This document shows positions 16,664 to 26,500 of a DNA stretch of 64,000 nucleotides, one piece after another. The notes beneath the pieces are model-generated. The model was not told the origin of the DNA and made no database searches. It worked only from the letters and a program-made list of their open reading frames with translations. Both the position numbers and the translations under genes were made by a program. The first letter of the stretch is position 1. Each line of letters starts with the position of its first letter. Source of the stretch: Dyadobacter sp. MSC1_007 (GTDB lineage: Bacteria; Bacteroidota; Bacteroidia; Cytophagales; Spirosomataceae); the NCBI RefSeq assembly GCF_023667495.1, contig NZ_JAMOZL010000017.1, positions 1 to 64,000 of the forward strand, given 5' to 3'.

Positions 16664-17710
16664 CTATTCCGTCTTCGCATATGCCGCGGCCAGATCATTG
16701 AGCGTAGCATCTTTCAAATGCTCGGAAGCAATTACCAGGCGGTAACGGAAGGTCGTCGATTCGCCTTTTTTGAGTTTAAAATTCAGCGTCTCTTTGCCGT
16801 CGCTCAGCGCTTTCATACCTAATGGGTTCACAGCAAACAATCCGTAACCGCGTGCATGCCAGTAAGCAGGATAGCCGACATTCTTCGGATGGTCGATCAT
16901 CGCTACACTGATATTCTCATCTTTGATCTTGCCAGTCAGGTTGCACCAAATGGCACGTTTACCCCAAACCGTTTCGCCTTCCACTCCATTGCTGTTGCGG
17001 TAGTTACCGGTAATGCCTTCATTGTTCATCACCGGAACCTTTGTAGCAATACCAGCGGCATCTGTAAAAATTTCGGGCTTATTCGAAGGAAGTTCCAGCT
17101 CGCGTGCCACACGGATCGCGAACATTCCGTCCTTTACATCGGGCATTGCAACTTCGTCGAGCATCGCAGTAAGCGTCGTCGAGCGATCGATAATGCGGGT
17201 GTCGCCTTTTCCGCTGAAAGTATACGTGGTCGTTTCCTTCATGGTAAGCGTCCCATTCTTATCAACCCAATCCGCTGTCACTTTCAATTCGCCTTTATCC
17301 TTTCCGCTTTTTACAGAAGTAATACCGGTGTGAATAATAGTACCGTAAGCACGCTTTTCGTGGTTTACTGCGTCCGAATTATTCCAGTAGTCGTTGCCAT
17401 TGACATCCTCATAGTTCAGCCAGACGCCCACGTGGTGCGGATGATCTACACGTTCGCCCGCACGCGGGTCCAGAGGCCAGCCGCGGGTGATGAGGGTACC
17501 TTTCGCAGTCATGACCGGGTAAAGCACCGCCTTCTTCAACGTCTTTTCCCCCGGATAATAGTAGGACGTAAAAGGTTTTCCGTCGATTTTGACTTCCACC
17601 TTCTTATCCTTGTCATTCTTAATGAGGTCTACTTTTTGCGCGTTTGCTGTTCCTGTCCATGCGGCCAGGGATATTGCAGCGAACGCTAAGCCTGTGTTTT
17701 TTAGATTCAC
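16664..17710 (-). CDS. DUF6807 (PmoA-like) exported protein
   Basis: This 348-residue protein carries a signal peptide (LAFAAISLAAWTGTANA) and the fold annotated as 'PmoA family' or DUF6807. The motif DHPHHVGVWLNYEDVNGNDY is characteristic. The name is misleading: no methane oxygenase activity is implied. These genes recur next to Gfo/Idh/MocA and DUF1080 genes in sugar loci of Bacteroidota and Planctomycetes, and their catalytic role is unsettled. The start codon is GTG (17710); no ATG fits the signal peptide. It is the last gene before a strong terminator and lies 30 nt after the oxidoreductase. Confidence 0.8.
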   Translation of the reverse strand: MNLKNTGLAFAAISLAAWTGTANAQKVDLIKNDKDKKVEVKIDGKPFTSYYYPGEKTLKKAVLYPVMTAKGTLITRGWPLDPRAGERVDHPHHVGVWLNYEDVNGNDYWNNSDAVNHEKRAYGTIIHTGITSVKSGKDKGELKVTADWVDKNGTLTMKETTTYTFSGKGDTRIIDRSTTLTAMLDEVAMPDVKDGMFAIRVARELELPSNKPEIFTDAAGIATKVPVMNNEGITGNYRNSNGVEGETVWGKRAIWCNLTGKIKDENISVAMIDHPKNVGYPAYWHARGYGLFAVNPLGMKALSDGKETLNFKLKKGESTTFRYRLVIASEHLKDATLNDLAAAYAKTE

Positions 17711-17740
17711 CTTGATCGTTCTTTAAAATGAATGCATGAT

Positions 17741-19081
17741 TTAACTCAGGACTATTTCCTTTTTCTTAGACTCCCAGCTCACCCGCTTACCTGTATGCAG
17801 CGCCTGCGTAGCCATGATGTTGGCCACCGAGTGGTTGAACCCAACCCGTGCCGGGGCATTCGTTTCCTTCCGGCTGCGGATACACTCCATCCAGTTGCGC
17901 ATGTGCAGTGAAGTCATCGGATCGGCACCGGTGTTGGCGTCGGTCGCGATTTTATCACCTGTTTTCAGCGACATTTCAGGCAGCAGATTAGCCTGCAATC
18001 CCATCGATTTAGCATCTTTTGCCTGCAATCCGCCTTCGGGAGTGATCTTGTTGGTATCCAGGTTGATCATCCCGCCATTCGAGTAATAGTATTCCTTCAC
18101 ACCGCCTGCTTCATTGTTGAAACGTGATGAGTAAATCACCTGGAAGCCTTTGCTCTTGTCGTCCGCAGGTCCGTATTCGAATGCAGCGCTGAAAGTATCG
18201 ACATTCGTACGACCATCTTTCCAGGTATAAATTCCACCATTGGCTACCACGTTACGCGGGGCATCCAGGCCGGAGAACCAGTGAACCGTGTCGATCTGGT
18301 GGGCCATCCATTGTCCCGGGATACCGGAAGAATATGGATAGAACAAACGGAATTCCAGGTAATAACGCGGGTTCCAATCTACTTTCGGACGGTTCATCAG
18401 GAAGCGGTCCCAGTCGGTATCTTCTTTGCGGATCTGAGAAACGAGTTCTTTACGTCTCCACCGGCCCGGTTGGTTTACATTCCAGGTCATTTCAACCGTG
18501 GTAATGTCTCCAAACTTGCCTGATTTGATATATTCATAAGCCGCCCAGTAATTGGGGGCGCTGCGGCGCTGCGAACCAACCTGTACAATTTGCTTAGAGC
18601 TTTCCACTGCTTTCAATGCGATTTTTGCATCTTCCAGCGTTTCTGCGAAAGGCTTTTCGACATACACGTCGCGACCGCTTTTTACCGCTTCCGCGCAATG
18701 CAGTGCGTGTTGAAAATCTGCCGTAGATATGATCACCGCATCAACGTCCTTGCGTGCCAGCAATTCCTCGTTGTTGCGCGCTTTAATGAATTCACTTGCG
18801 GCGTAGCTTTTCCCTTTCATGAAAGCTTCCGCCTCGTCACGGCGTCGGTTCCAGAGATCCGAAACACCCATGAACTCAAAGTTCAATTCTTTGGCGTGAT
18901 CTGAAAAAGAAGGTGCCAGCGAGCTGCGGAAACGATCTGAAAAACCAATGATACCTACTCTGACGCGGTCATTTGCGCCTAAGATGCGACGGTAGCTGGC
19001 GGCCCCGAAAGCATTGGCACCTACTGCGATACCGGCGGAAGCCAGTGTTGCATTTTTAAGAAAATCCCTTCTACTGGTCAT
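17741..19081 (-). CDS. Gfo/Idh/MocA family oxidoreductase with twin-arginine leader
   Basis: This 446-residue NAD(P)-dependent sugar dehydrogenase-like enzyme has a Tat-type leader (TSRRDFLKNATLASAGIAVG). The Rossmann domain contains VRVGIIGFSDR, where the usual third glycine of GxGxxG is replaced. The family signature VYVEKPFAETLEDAK holds the conserved EKP lysine. The C-terminal domain includes PGQWMAHQIDTVHWFSGLD, resembling other exported family members. Tat export allows the cofactor to be loaded before transport, as in glucose-fructose oxidoreductase. In this operon it may oxidise a glycoside at C3 or reduce a keto-sugar; the substrate is inference. Confidence 0.85.
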   Translation of the reverse strand: MTSRRDFLKNATLASAGIAVGANAFGAASYRRILGANDRVRVGIIGFSDRFRSSLAPSFSDHAKELNFEFMGVSDLWNRRRDEAEAFMKGKSYAASEFIKARNNEELLARKDVDAVIISTADFQHALHCAEAVKSGRDVYVEKPFAETLEDAKIALKAVESSKQIVQVGSQRRSAPNYWAAYEYIKSGKFGDITTVEMTWNVNQPGRWRRKELVSQIRKEDTDWDRFLMNRPKVDWNPRYYLEFRLFYPYSSGIPGQWMAHQIDTVHWFSGLDAPRNVVANGGIYTWKDGRTNVDTFSAAFEYGPADDKSKGFQVIYSSRFNNEAGGVKEYYYSNGGMINLDTNKITPEGGLQAKDAKSMGLQANLLPEMSLKTGDKIATDANTGADPMTSLHMRNWMECIRSRKETNAPARVGFNHSVANIMATQALHTGKRVSWESKKKEIVLS

Positions 19082-19206
19082 GATATTGGATTGTATAAAA
19101 GTTGATTTTTGATTGATTTAAACCGGACTCTGATCGGCAATCAGTTGTAAATAACCGATGCCCGTTTATCTACTGTATTTTTTGACCTTTTTTCGGCAAG
19201 GCACTT

Positions 19207-20574
19207 CTATTTGATCTCCTTCACTTTCAAACTGCGGTAAAACACATTATCGCCGTGATCCTGCAAAAGAAGATAACCCTGGGGAGACATTCCGAAGCCT
19301 TCGAACTTAGCGAATTTGGAAGCTGCCACAAACTCCTTAAACTGAGGCGAGCCCCGCACATATTCGACCACTTTATAGCCGTTCAGGAAATGCTGAACGG
19401 TACCGTCTTTCTGCACCACAATGCGTCCCTGGTTCCATTCACCGATTTTCTTAACAGCATTCCTTGGCCTGTCGGCAGGTATCACATCATAAAAAGATGC
19501 GATAGTACGGTTACCGTTTTTGCCCATTTTAGCATCCGGATGCTTCTCATCGTCGAGTACCTGGTATTCACAACCAATACCCGATTTACCACTGGAATTG
19601 AATTTCTGATCTACAAAATACTTCACGCCACTGTTTGCGCCCTCGGTCAATTTGAAATCGAATTCAAACTCGAATGCAGGGCCGTACAGCTTGCGCGTTA
19701 TGATATCGTTGCCCGTTTCGGAACCGTCCGATTTAGAGATCATGATCGTGCCGTCCTGGTAGCTCCATCTTTTTGAAGGGAAATCCGATCCGCCATAAGA
19801 ACGCCACTGATCGGCTGATTTGCCATCATATAACAATGACCAGCCCTGAGATTTTTCAGCGGCATCCAGCGAGTTAGGGATCAGGTTCACGATCCGGATA
19901 TTGCTTGCCGGGCTTGGTTTGAGATTAGTAGTCTTAATGCGTACGTTCTTCCAGCTCACCTGCGTGCCTTCCAAATCTTTGTTGTTACCAATGGCGTGGA
20001 CCTGCAAGCAGATGAACCCGCTTGGCGTCATGTCGTCGATCACATGCGCTACCGGCACACCGTTCAGGAAAGTGCGTATAGAACTGCCGATCGCCTCGAT
20101 GCGGTATTTATTCCAGGCTTCGCGTTTGAATGCTTTCTTACCTTCGGGATTCAGGTCCAGCGGGTAAAGCCAGCCTCTACGCGCCTCGTCGTAGATACCG
20201 GCAGAATATGCGCGGTCGCTGGGGTCGATCTCTACCTGATAGCCATGAACACGGCCGTTCTGATAGTCAGGCTTGGACAAGCTGCGGATCTGGATCCCTG
20301 AATTGAGCTTGTTATCAACTTTTACTTCGCATTCGAAGATAAAATCTCCATAGTCTTTTTCTGTCGTCAGGAACGAATTGGGCGTCCCTGTCACGGAAGT
20401 TCCGACGATCGCGCCGTCTTTCACTTCATATTTAGCCTGACCGTTGAGCTGCTTCCAGCCAGACAGGTCCTTTCCGTTGAACAGGTCCTGCCATCCGTCT
20501 TTGGATCGCTGGGCATGGGCACCAATGGCGGTAACCAGAAATAGACAAAAGAGCGGTAATCTGAGAATTTTCAT
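19207..20574 (-). CDS. Tandem DUF1080 (3-keto-glycoside hydrolase/lyase-like) protein
   Basis: This 455-residue exported protein has two DUF1080 concanavalin-like domains in a row. The first spans about 25-210 (WQDLFNGKDLSGWKQLNG, SGIQIRSLSKPDYQNGRVHG, YQVEIDPSD). The second spans about 240-455 (WSLLYDGKSADQWRSYGG, SGVKYFVDQKFN, GCEYQVLDDEKHPDAKM). The start is the ATG at 20574, which opens the signal peptide (RLPLFCLFLVTAIGAHA); an upstream frame extension lacks one. DUF1080 members in Bacteroides cleave 3-keto-glycosides made by Gfo/Idh/MocA oxidoreductases. Most are single-domain, so the fusion is notable. The neighbouring oxidoreductase fits that pathway. Confidence 0.85.
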   Translation of the reverse strand: MKILRLPLFCLFLVTAIGAHAQRSKDGWQDLFNGKDLSGWKQLNGQAKYEVKDGAIVGTSVTGTPNSFLTTEKDYGDFIFECEVKVDNKLNSGIQIRSLSKPDYQNGRVHGYQVEIDPSDRAYSAGIYDEARRGWLYPLDLNPEGKKAFKREAWNKYRIEAIGSSIRTFLNGVPVAHVIDDMTPSGFICLQVHAIGNNKDLEGTQVSWKNVRIKTTNLKPSPASNIRIVNLIPNSLDAAEKSQGWSLLYDGKSADQWRSYGGSDFPSKRWSYQDGTIMISKSDGSETGNDIITRKLYGPAFEFEFDFKLTEGANSGVKYFVDQKFNSSGKSGIGCEYQVLDDEKHPDAKMGKNGNRTIASFYDVIPADRPRNAVKKIGEWNQGRIVVQKDGTVQHFLNGYKVVEYVRGSPQFKEFVAASKFAKFEGFGMSPQGYLLLQDHGDNVFYRSLKVKEIK

Positions 20575-20611
20575 TGCGTTGAATACTGAATTTATGAATG
20601 ACCGAAGTAAA

Positions 20612-20680
20612 TGTAAGGGTTTCGCATCCGACATCGACTTATTACTAACATAACGATGTATTAATACAAATACCCTTACA
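20612..20680. promoter_or_regulatory. Palindromic operator-like cluster upstream of the DUF1080 gene
   Basis: TGTATTAATACA (20657-20668) is a perfect 12-bp palindrome. It lies within an outer 9-bp inverted repeat, TGTAAGGGT (20612-20620) and ACCCTTACA (20672-20680). The cluster is 38-106 bp upstream of the DUF1080 ATG, in a 161-bp gap inside the operon. It may mark an internal regulated promoter for the last three genes. No regulator is encoded nearby. Confidence 0.4.
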
Positions 20681-20735
20681 AATCCAATTAAGGCCACTCA
20701 CAAATTCTGCATTCGCAGATTAGACGTTGTTTCTT

Positions 20736-21632
20736 CTAAATGGGGTATTTCAAAGTCTCCGTAATGTATTTTTTATTGATCTCAGCGCAGATCAGCGGCG
20801 ATTTGTCCGGATCGGGCACGCCATCCAGTTCCACAACTGCCCAGCCTTTAAACTTGATCTTGCTTAACGAACTGAATACTGCCGGCACGTCCACACGTCC
20901 CTGTCCCAGCTCTACGAATTTGTAGCCGTTTTTGGTTTCAGCCGGTTTAGTATCCTTTAAATGCAGCGAATGGATGATATCCTTGTATTTAACAACAGCA
21001 TCCTGCGGTTCGCCCCCACCCTGCTTGTAATGGGCAATATCAAGCAATAACTTAATATAACGAGGGTCCATTGCCTGTACAATCACGTCCACTTCTTCGG
21101 GTGTTTCGCCCAACTGGTTCATATGGTTGTGGTATACCGCCTGCACGCCATGATCAGCCGTTTGCTTCCCGATTTCGTTCATTACCTGCGCCAGTTTTTT
21201 CAATTCCTCGACGGACGGAGCGCGGTCTTTCGGGCGAAGGCTGTTCGTCAATTGCAATGCACTACCGCCCAGCGCTTTTACGAAACTTGCATGCGCCACG
21301 TGCGTATCCACCGTGCTCTCGAATTTCGCCGGGTCGATTTCCACATTGCCGCTCGAAAACATGGCAAGTGTGAGATTGTGCTTTGTTAATGCGTCCTTCA
21401 ATTCGGACACCTTGTTACGGTAAGGGCCAAATGTATTGGCACGAAGCTGTATTCCTTTGAATCCCAGGCCTGCGAGATCCGCAATGGCTTGTTCGTCTTT
21501 TCCGGCCCAGGTAATGGCCGAATAGCCGATTTTGATATCTCCTTTTTTAATCGCGGCTTCGAGTAAGCCACCTCCCATTAGCGTCGCGGCAACTGCCATT
21601 GACGAGTTCTGCAAAAAGTTGCGTCTGTTCAT
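20736..21632 (-). CDS. Exported sugar phosphate isomerase/epimerase-like TIM barrel
   Basis: This 298-residue xylose-isomerase-like TIM barrel has a Tat-type leader (MNRRNFLQNSSMAVAATLMG). Likely metal ligands sit in AVYHNHMNQLGETPEEVD, KLLLDIAHYKQGGGEP, IHSLHLKDTKP and AVVELDGVPDPDKSP. Members of this family act on free or keto-sugars despite the 'phosphate' in the family name. Related proteins occur beside DUF1080 and Gfo/Idh/MocA genes, where they are proposed to isomerise keto-sugar products. It is separated from the upstream SusD by a terminator-like hairpin. Confidence 0.85.
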   Translation of the reverse strand: MNRRNFLQNSSMAVAATLMGGGLLEAAIKKGDIKIGYSAITWAGKDEQAIADLAGLGFKGIQLRANTFGPYRNKVSELKDALTKHNLTLAMFSSGNVEIDPAKFESTVDTHVAHASFVKALGGSALQLTNSLRPKDRAPSVEELKKLAQVMNEIGKQTADHGVQAVYHNHMNQLGETPEEVDVIVQAMDPRYIKLLLDIAHYKQGGGEPQDAVVKYKDIIHSLHLKDTKPAETKNGYKFVELGQGRVDVPAVFSSLSKIKFKGWAVVELDGVPDPDKSPLICAEINKKYITETLKYPI

Positions 21633-21679
21633 TTCAGGTTTGGATTTAGTAATGAAGAACCATTGAGTTGTAGACGAAG

Positions 21680-21714
21680 TAAAACAACAATGACCCGCTA
21701 TCCACGGGTCATTG
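21680..21714 (-). terminator. Terminator or attenuator after SusD
   Basis: CAATGACCCG (21688-21697) and CGGGTCATTG (21705-21714) form a perfect 10-bp stem with a 7-nt loop. On the minus strand it is followed by a T-rich run. It lies 9 nt after the SusD stop, so partial read-through may set the ratio of transporter to downstream enzymes. Confidence 0.75.
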
Positions 21715-21722
21715 CCTTCAAA

Positions 21723-23552
21723 TTATTTAGGGATCTCTGTTAATGGAGGCACATTTTTATCATACCCCGCATATCCTTTATTCTGATTGATCCTTGCCTG
21801 CGTATTCCCATCGATCGCGGACTGCGGAATGGGCCACAACACGTGATAAGGGCTCATGGTATACTCGTCCGCATGTCGGGTTTGTACGCCTTTATTGTAA
21901 AAGTCGTTTTTCTCCATCACCCGGTCATAAAAGTAATTTTCATCCGAAAACTTGGCCAGGCTATATGTTTTTCCATTTGGCGCAGGTTTACCGGTTTGCG
22001 CGAAAATATAGGCAATCCGTGTCAGCTCGGTTTTACGTGGCTCTTCGAAATAAAGTTCTCTTGCCCGCTCATCGAGAATGGTCCCGATATTGATCTTACC
22101 CGCCGCGAGTGGTGCGCAATTAGCGCGGGCGCGGACTACATTCACATCCTCGGCAGCTTTGGCGAGGTTACCTTTCCAGGCGTACGCTTCCGCACGCAAG
22201 AGGTAAGTTTCAGCCAGGCGGAAAACATACCAGTCGGTATTACCTCCCTGAGGTTGTACACGCAACGGATCTTCGATGAAGAATTTATAGTTCGGCCAGT
22301 CAAACCAGCAGCGGATGGTATCTATCGTGAGTACGACACCTTCTGCATTTTTAAGTTGAAGGTTTTTCCCATAATAGGTGTCCGTTTCCTTGATCGCCGG
22401 ATTGTTGTAAAGAATATCCTCCATGCGCGTCCAGTTGCCTGGTGCGTGCCGCAGGTCGTTCTTGTCGTCCCAGATCTGGTTCTGTGAATAATCGGTCGGG
22501 CGCAAACGGCCGATCCCGCGACCGTATTTCACCACCTGATCGATCTCAATGCCATACGTATCGATCGTTCCCCGGTTCCCGTTCGGCGTGTTGATATTGT
22601 TAAACCAAAGCGGCACACCATTTCGCATCGTAAGTATACCACCCTCCACATTCCCTTCGATATTCAGCCGGTCGATCACCATCATCAGGCCTTCGGTATT
22701 CACGGGCAGCGATTTGTTTTGCGGGCGGTGCAAATCCCAGATCACATTTCGTGCCGGGTCGTTGGCATTTACCCCGAAACGTGACGTCATCAGCTTGTGC
22801 GTTCCACCGTCGATAACATTCGTAGCCGACTTGATAGCGTCATCAAACAGACCCAACGCAAGGTTCACTTTGGTAAGCAAATGGCTCACCGATCCTTTAT
22901 TAACAGTTCCTTTGTCAGTCACGGCGGGCACCCATTGTTCCGCAAATTCGAGGTCTTGCTTCATTTTTTTCAGGATAACCTCTCTTTTCGTCGTCTGAAA
23001 ATCCAGCTTCGGACCATTTACCTCCTCCAACAACAAAGGAACATCCCCAAACTGCTGGGTAAGGCGGTAGTAACGTGCCGCCCGGTGAAAATAAGCCGCC
23101 CCGAGTAACTCGTTCTTTTCCTGTTCATTTTTATAGGTGGGTAAATCGATCCGCGATATCGCCGTATTCGCGTACTTGATCCCCTTGTAACCTTCAAGCC
23201 AGTACCAGCCGATCTTGTTGTAATCGGTATGGTTCAATTGAGCGTCCGGGGTAATGAGGAGGTTCAAATTCTGCGCCGGGCCGGATTTGTCGGTCGTACC
23301 TTCCACTGCGATATCCGAAAAAATGGATTCGGTGATCATCGGCATGGCGTCGCCGTACCACTCCATACGCAAACTGCGCTCACAGGCAACCAGTGTCGCT
23401 TTCAGCCCAGCGATATCCTTGAAAGTGAGATCAGGTTCGTAAAAAGACAATGGCTCAGGTTTCAGCCAGGTTTCCTTACAACTGACCAGGGTTATGCCCG
23501 CCGCCAGAAAAGCCAGGGGGAGTATTTTGGTAAATCTATGAATAGTAGTCAT
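21723..23552 (-). CDS. RagB/SusD family outer-membrane lipoprotein
   Basis: This 609-residue surface glycan- or nutrient-binding lipoprotein is the partner of the SusC gene 18 nt upstream. It has a signal sequence ending in a lipobox (LVSC, Cys26) and the SusD TPR-like alpha-helical domain. The family C-terminal pattern is [10 protein letters not shown] then [21 protein letters not shown] and [13 protein letters not shown]. It forms the lid of the SusC/SusD importer. No substrate can be named from sequence; the linked enzymes suggest a glycoside processed by oxidation. Confidence 0.93.
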   Translation of the reverse strand: MTTIHRFTKILPLAFLAAGITLVSCKETWLKPEPLSFYEPDLTFKDIAGLKATLVACERSLRMEWYGDAMPMITESIFSDIAVEGTTDKSGPAQNLNLLITPDAQLNHTDYNKIGWYWLEGYKGIKYANTAISRIDLPTYKNEQEKNELLGAAYFHRAARYYRLTQQFGDVPLLLEEVNGPKLDFQTTKREVILKKMKQDLEFAEQWVPAVTDKGTVNKGSVSHLLTKVNLALGLFDDAIKSATNVIDGGTHKLMTSRFGVNANDPARNVIWDLHRPQNKSLPVNTEGLMMVIDRLNIEGNVEGGILTMRNGVPLWFNNINTPNGNRGTIDTYGIEIDQVVKYGRGIGRLRPTDYSQNQIWDDKNDLRHAPGNWTRMEDILYNNPAIKETDTYYGKNLQLKNAEGVVLTIDTIRCWFDWPNYKFFIEDPLRVQPQGGNTDWYVFRLAETYLLRAEAYAWKGNLAKAAEDVNVVRARANCAPLAAGKINIGTILDERARELYFEEPRKTELTRIAYIFAQTGKPAPNGKTYSLAKFSDENYFYDRVMEKNDFYNKGVQTRHADEYTMSPYHVLWPIPQSAIDGNTQARINQNKGYAGYDKNVPPLTEIPK

Positions 23553-23570
23553 TGCTTCGGGTTTTGAAGG

Positions 23571-26500
23571 TTATAGTGTGATATCAAGGCCCAATGTGTA
23601 GATCCGAGGACTTGGGACAGAGGTGGCTATGCTTGCATTAGTAGTGCCATTGGTGCCATTTTCAGGATCCCAGAAGTCCCATTTAGGAGCCCAGAAGCCG
23701 ATATTTCTCACATTAGCGTAAATCCTGAGATTCCGGATGGCTGCTTTTTCAGTCATTGTCTTCGGTAAGGTGTAGGCAACCGACACGTTTTCGAAGCGGA
23801 CAAACGATTTGCTTCTGTAAACGCTGTAACCAGTTGCCGATCCTTCGCTCGAATACAGCCGTGCCCATTCATTGGAGCGGTTTCCCTCGGTCCAGTAGGG
23901 CAAAACATAGGAACTTGTGCGGTCCACGAAGCCGTCACGGTTTTTCATCTGGTTGAATGTTCCTTTTTGTCCCCAATAGGAATAGATCATGCACGAAATG
24001 TCAAAGCTTTTGAAAAGCTTGAACTCGTTGCGGAACGTCCATCTGAAACGCGGTGAAGTATAGCCCAGAAATTCTTTATCGTCATTTGTAAACTTCCCAT
24101 CGTTATTGACATCCTTCAATTTAAAGTCTCCGGGCTTCACGCCGTATTTCGCAGCTTCTGCCTCTTCCTCCTTTTGCCAAACACCCAGTATGCGGTAGTT
24201 CCATATTTCATCCAGCGCATGACCGATAAACCAGCGGTTTGTAATGTCATTGGCCTCTTTCCGGCCTGTTACGTTTCCTGCACCATCTTTGATATCCACG
24301 TAGTTGCCATACAAATGCACGATCTTGTTTCTGTTCAGCTGAAAGTTGAATGTGCTGCGCCAGGAAAAGTTCTCGCGCCGCATATTGTTGGAGTTAATGC
24401 TGATCTCCAACCCCTTGTTCTGAACTTCACCCAGATTGTCCCACACATTATCGAAACCAAGCACATTAGGCAGTGCCCGTTTTACAAGCAGGTCTTTGGT
24501 AGTTGATTTGTAAAATTCGATACTTCCGTCTATCACATTATTAAAGAGAGCGAAGTCTAACCCGACATTCAATGCATTGGTTTTCTCCCATTTGAGGTTT
24601 GGATTAGCCATGCGGCTTGCATATAGCTGGCTGACCTGATACACGGTACCATCCGGCTTTACGTGCAGATATTTACCACTTGCCAGATCGGCCAGGGCGT
24701 CATAACGGGGAATATCCCGGTTGCCATTGTTGCCATACGAAACCCTGAGCTTGCCGTAGCTTAGCCATTTATTGTTCATAAAAGGCTCATCCGTAAACAC
24801 CCAGCCAATGGCTGCCGAGGAGAACAAAGCACGCGGGTTTTTCTGGCCAAATGCCGAATAGCCATCCCGGCGACTCGAAAGTGTTAGCATATATTTCTCT
24901 TTGAACGAATAGAAAAGCCTCGCCATTAGAGCGTCAGCGGTGCTGGTTTGATCGTCGGTATAGACGATTGGAAGCCCGCCGGCCTGAATGTTATGGTAGC
25001 CTAGGACATCGGTTGGTGCAAAGCCTTTGTTCGAAATGGTATCACGCCAGCTTCTGAACCGCTCCGCATTAGCCAGGAATGTCAGATCGATATTGTGTTT
25101 TTGATTGATGGTTTTACTCCATTTGAGAATATTATCGACCTGCCAGTTGAATACTGTCGAGTCTTTCCGTGACGCCCGTCCGCCCTCGGCTGCCCATTCC
25201 GCGTGTTTCGACGATTCTGCATTGTAGCGGTGCGTATAATCGAAGCGCGGTGTGAAATTGAGCTGGTAGGTGATCCCCAGCGGCAGGCTGACTTTGGCGA
25301 AAATCACAGAGTTCAGTGTCATTGCACCCTGGTCGCGGCTTATAAAGCTAGGGGCATAATAAGGATGGTTTCCCCCGCTTGCTTCACCATTGGGCCGCCA
25401 TGAGTATTTGCCATTGGCATCAAATTCCGATCCCCAGGGCGACAGGACGCGGGCGAGGTCATAGTTGACCGGCACCTGGCTTTCGTCCCTTTTGGCGAAT
25501 TGCGTATTCATCCCGACGCTCAGGAAGTTGTTTACTTTTCCTTCCAGGTTCAGACGGGCCCTTACGGTGCTATATTGATCTCCGACCACAATCCCTTCAT
25601 TCTTGAGATAACCCAGCGACATATAATAGGAAATACGGTCGTTCCGCCCCGACAGGCTTACTGTGTGGTCTTGCCGGAAGCCCTTCTGGAAAACCTTGCT
25701 ATACCAGTCCACGCTTTTGCCGTCCTTGTAATTCTGGATTTCTGCAGGTTGCATTCCCAGGCGTTGCAGCCACACTGTCGTCGGATCGCCTTTTGAGCCG
25801 TCGTAGGAAAGCCACTCATCGAGGGTAACACCCGAGGGGAGTTTCGAAGGATCGGTAAATCGCGCGGGCTGGGCGGTTGCATTGATATTCCGCATAACCT
25901 CCTGCCGCCAGGTAATGAAGCCTTCCGGACTCAGCACCGGCTGGTTTCTGGCTACTTCGGCAAATCCAAAGTTGCTGTTGATATTGATGGTCGGCTTGCC
26001 TTCCTTACCCTTTTTAGTGGTGATCAGGATGACCCCACTCGCAGCTTTGGCCCCGAAAACGGCAGACGAGCTCGCGTCTTTCAGCACATCGATGGTTTCG
26101 ATATCATTGGGATTGATGTCTTCCAGGCCGCCGTAATAGATCGTCCCGTCCAGCACGATCAGCGGGCTCGATCCTGCGTTAATGGAGTTTTGGCCGCGAA
26201 CCGACACATTTCCTCCTCCCTTCGCGGAAGTAGAAAAACCAACGTTCATACCCGGAACATTCCCTCTCAGGACGTCCTGTACGGATTGCGGGTTTTCGTT
26301 TTCGAGCCGGGTTGCATTGACTTGCGAAACGGCGCCTGTCAGGTCGCGCTTTTTGAGCGTACCATAGCCAATCACGACCACTTCGTTCAGGGTTTTCTGG
26401 TCGGAAACGAGTACAATATCGAGCATCGATGCATTGCCCGCGTCGCGTTCCTGGGTCACATAACCCACCGCCGAAAACACGATGGTAGCGACATTGCCCG

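Noticed and set aside
16856-17689. Open frame of 277 codons on the plus strand opposite DUF6807
   Set aside because: It is antisense to a gene with signal peptide and family motif; no evidence of its own.
20575-20697. 41-residue N-terminal extension of the DUF1080 protein
   Set aside because: The ATG at 20574 opens a clear signal peptide; the extension would bury it.
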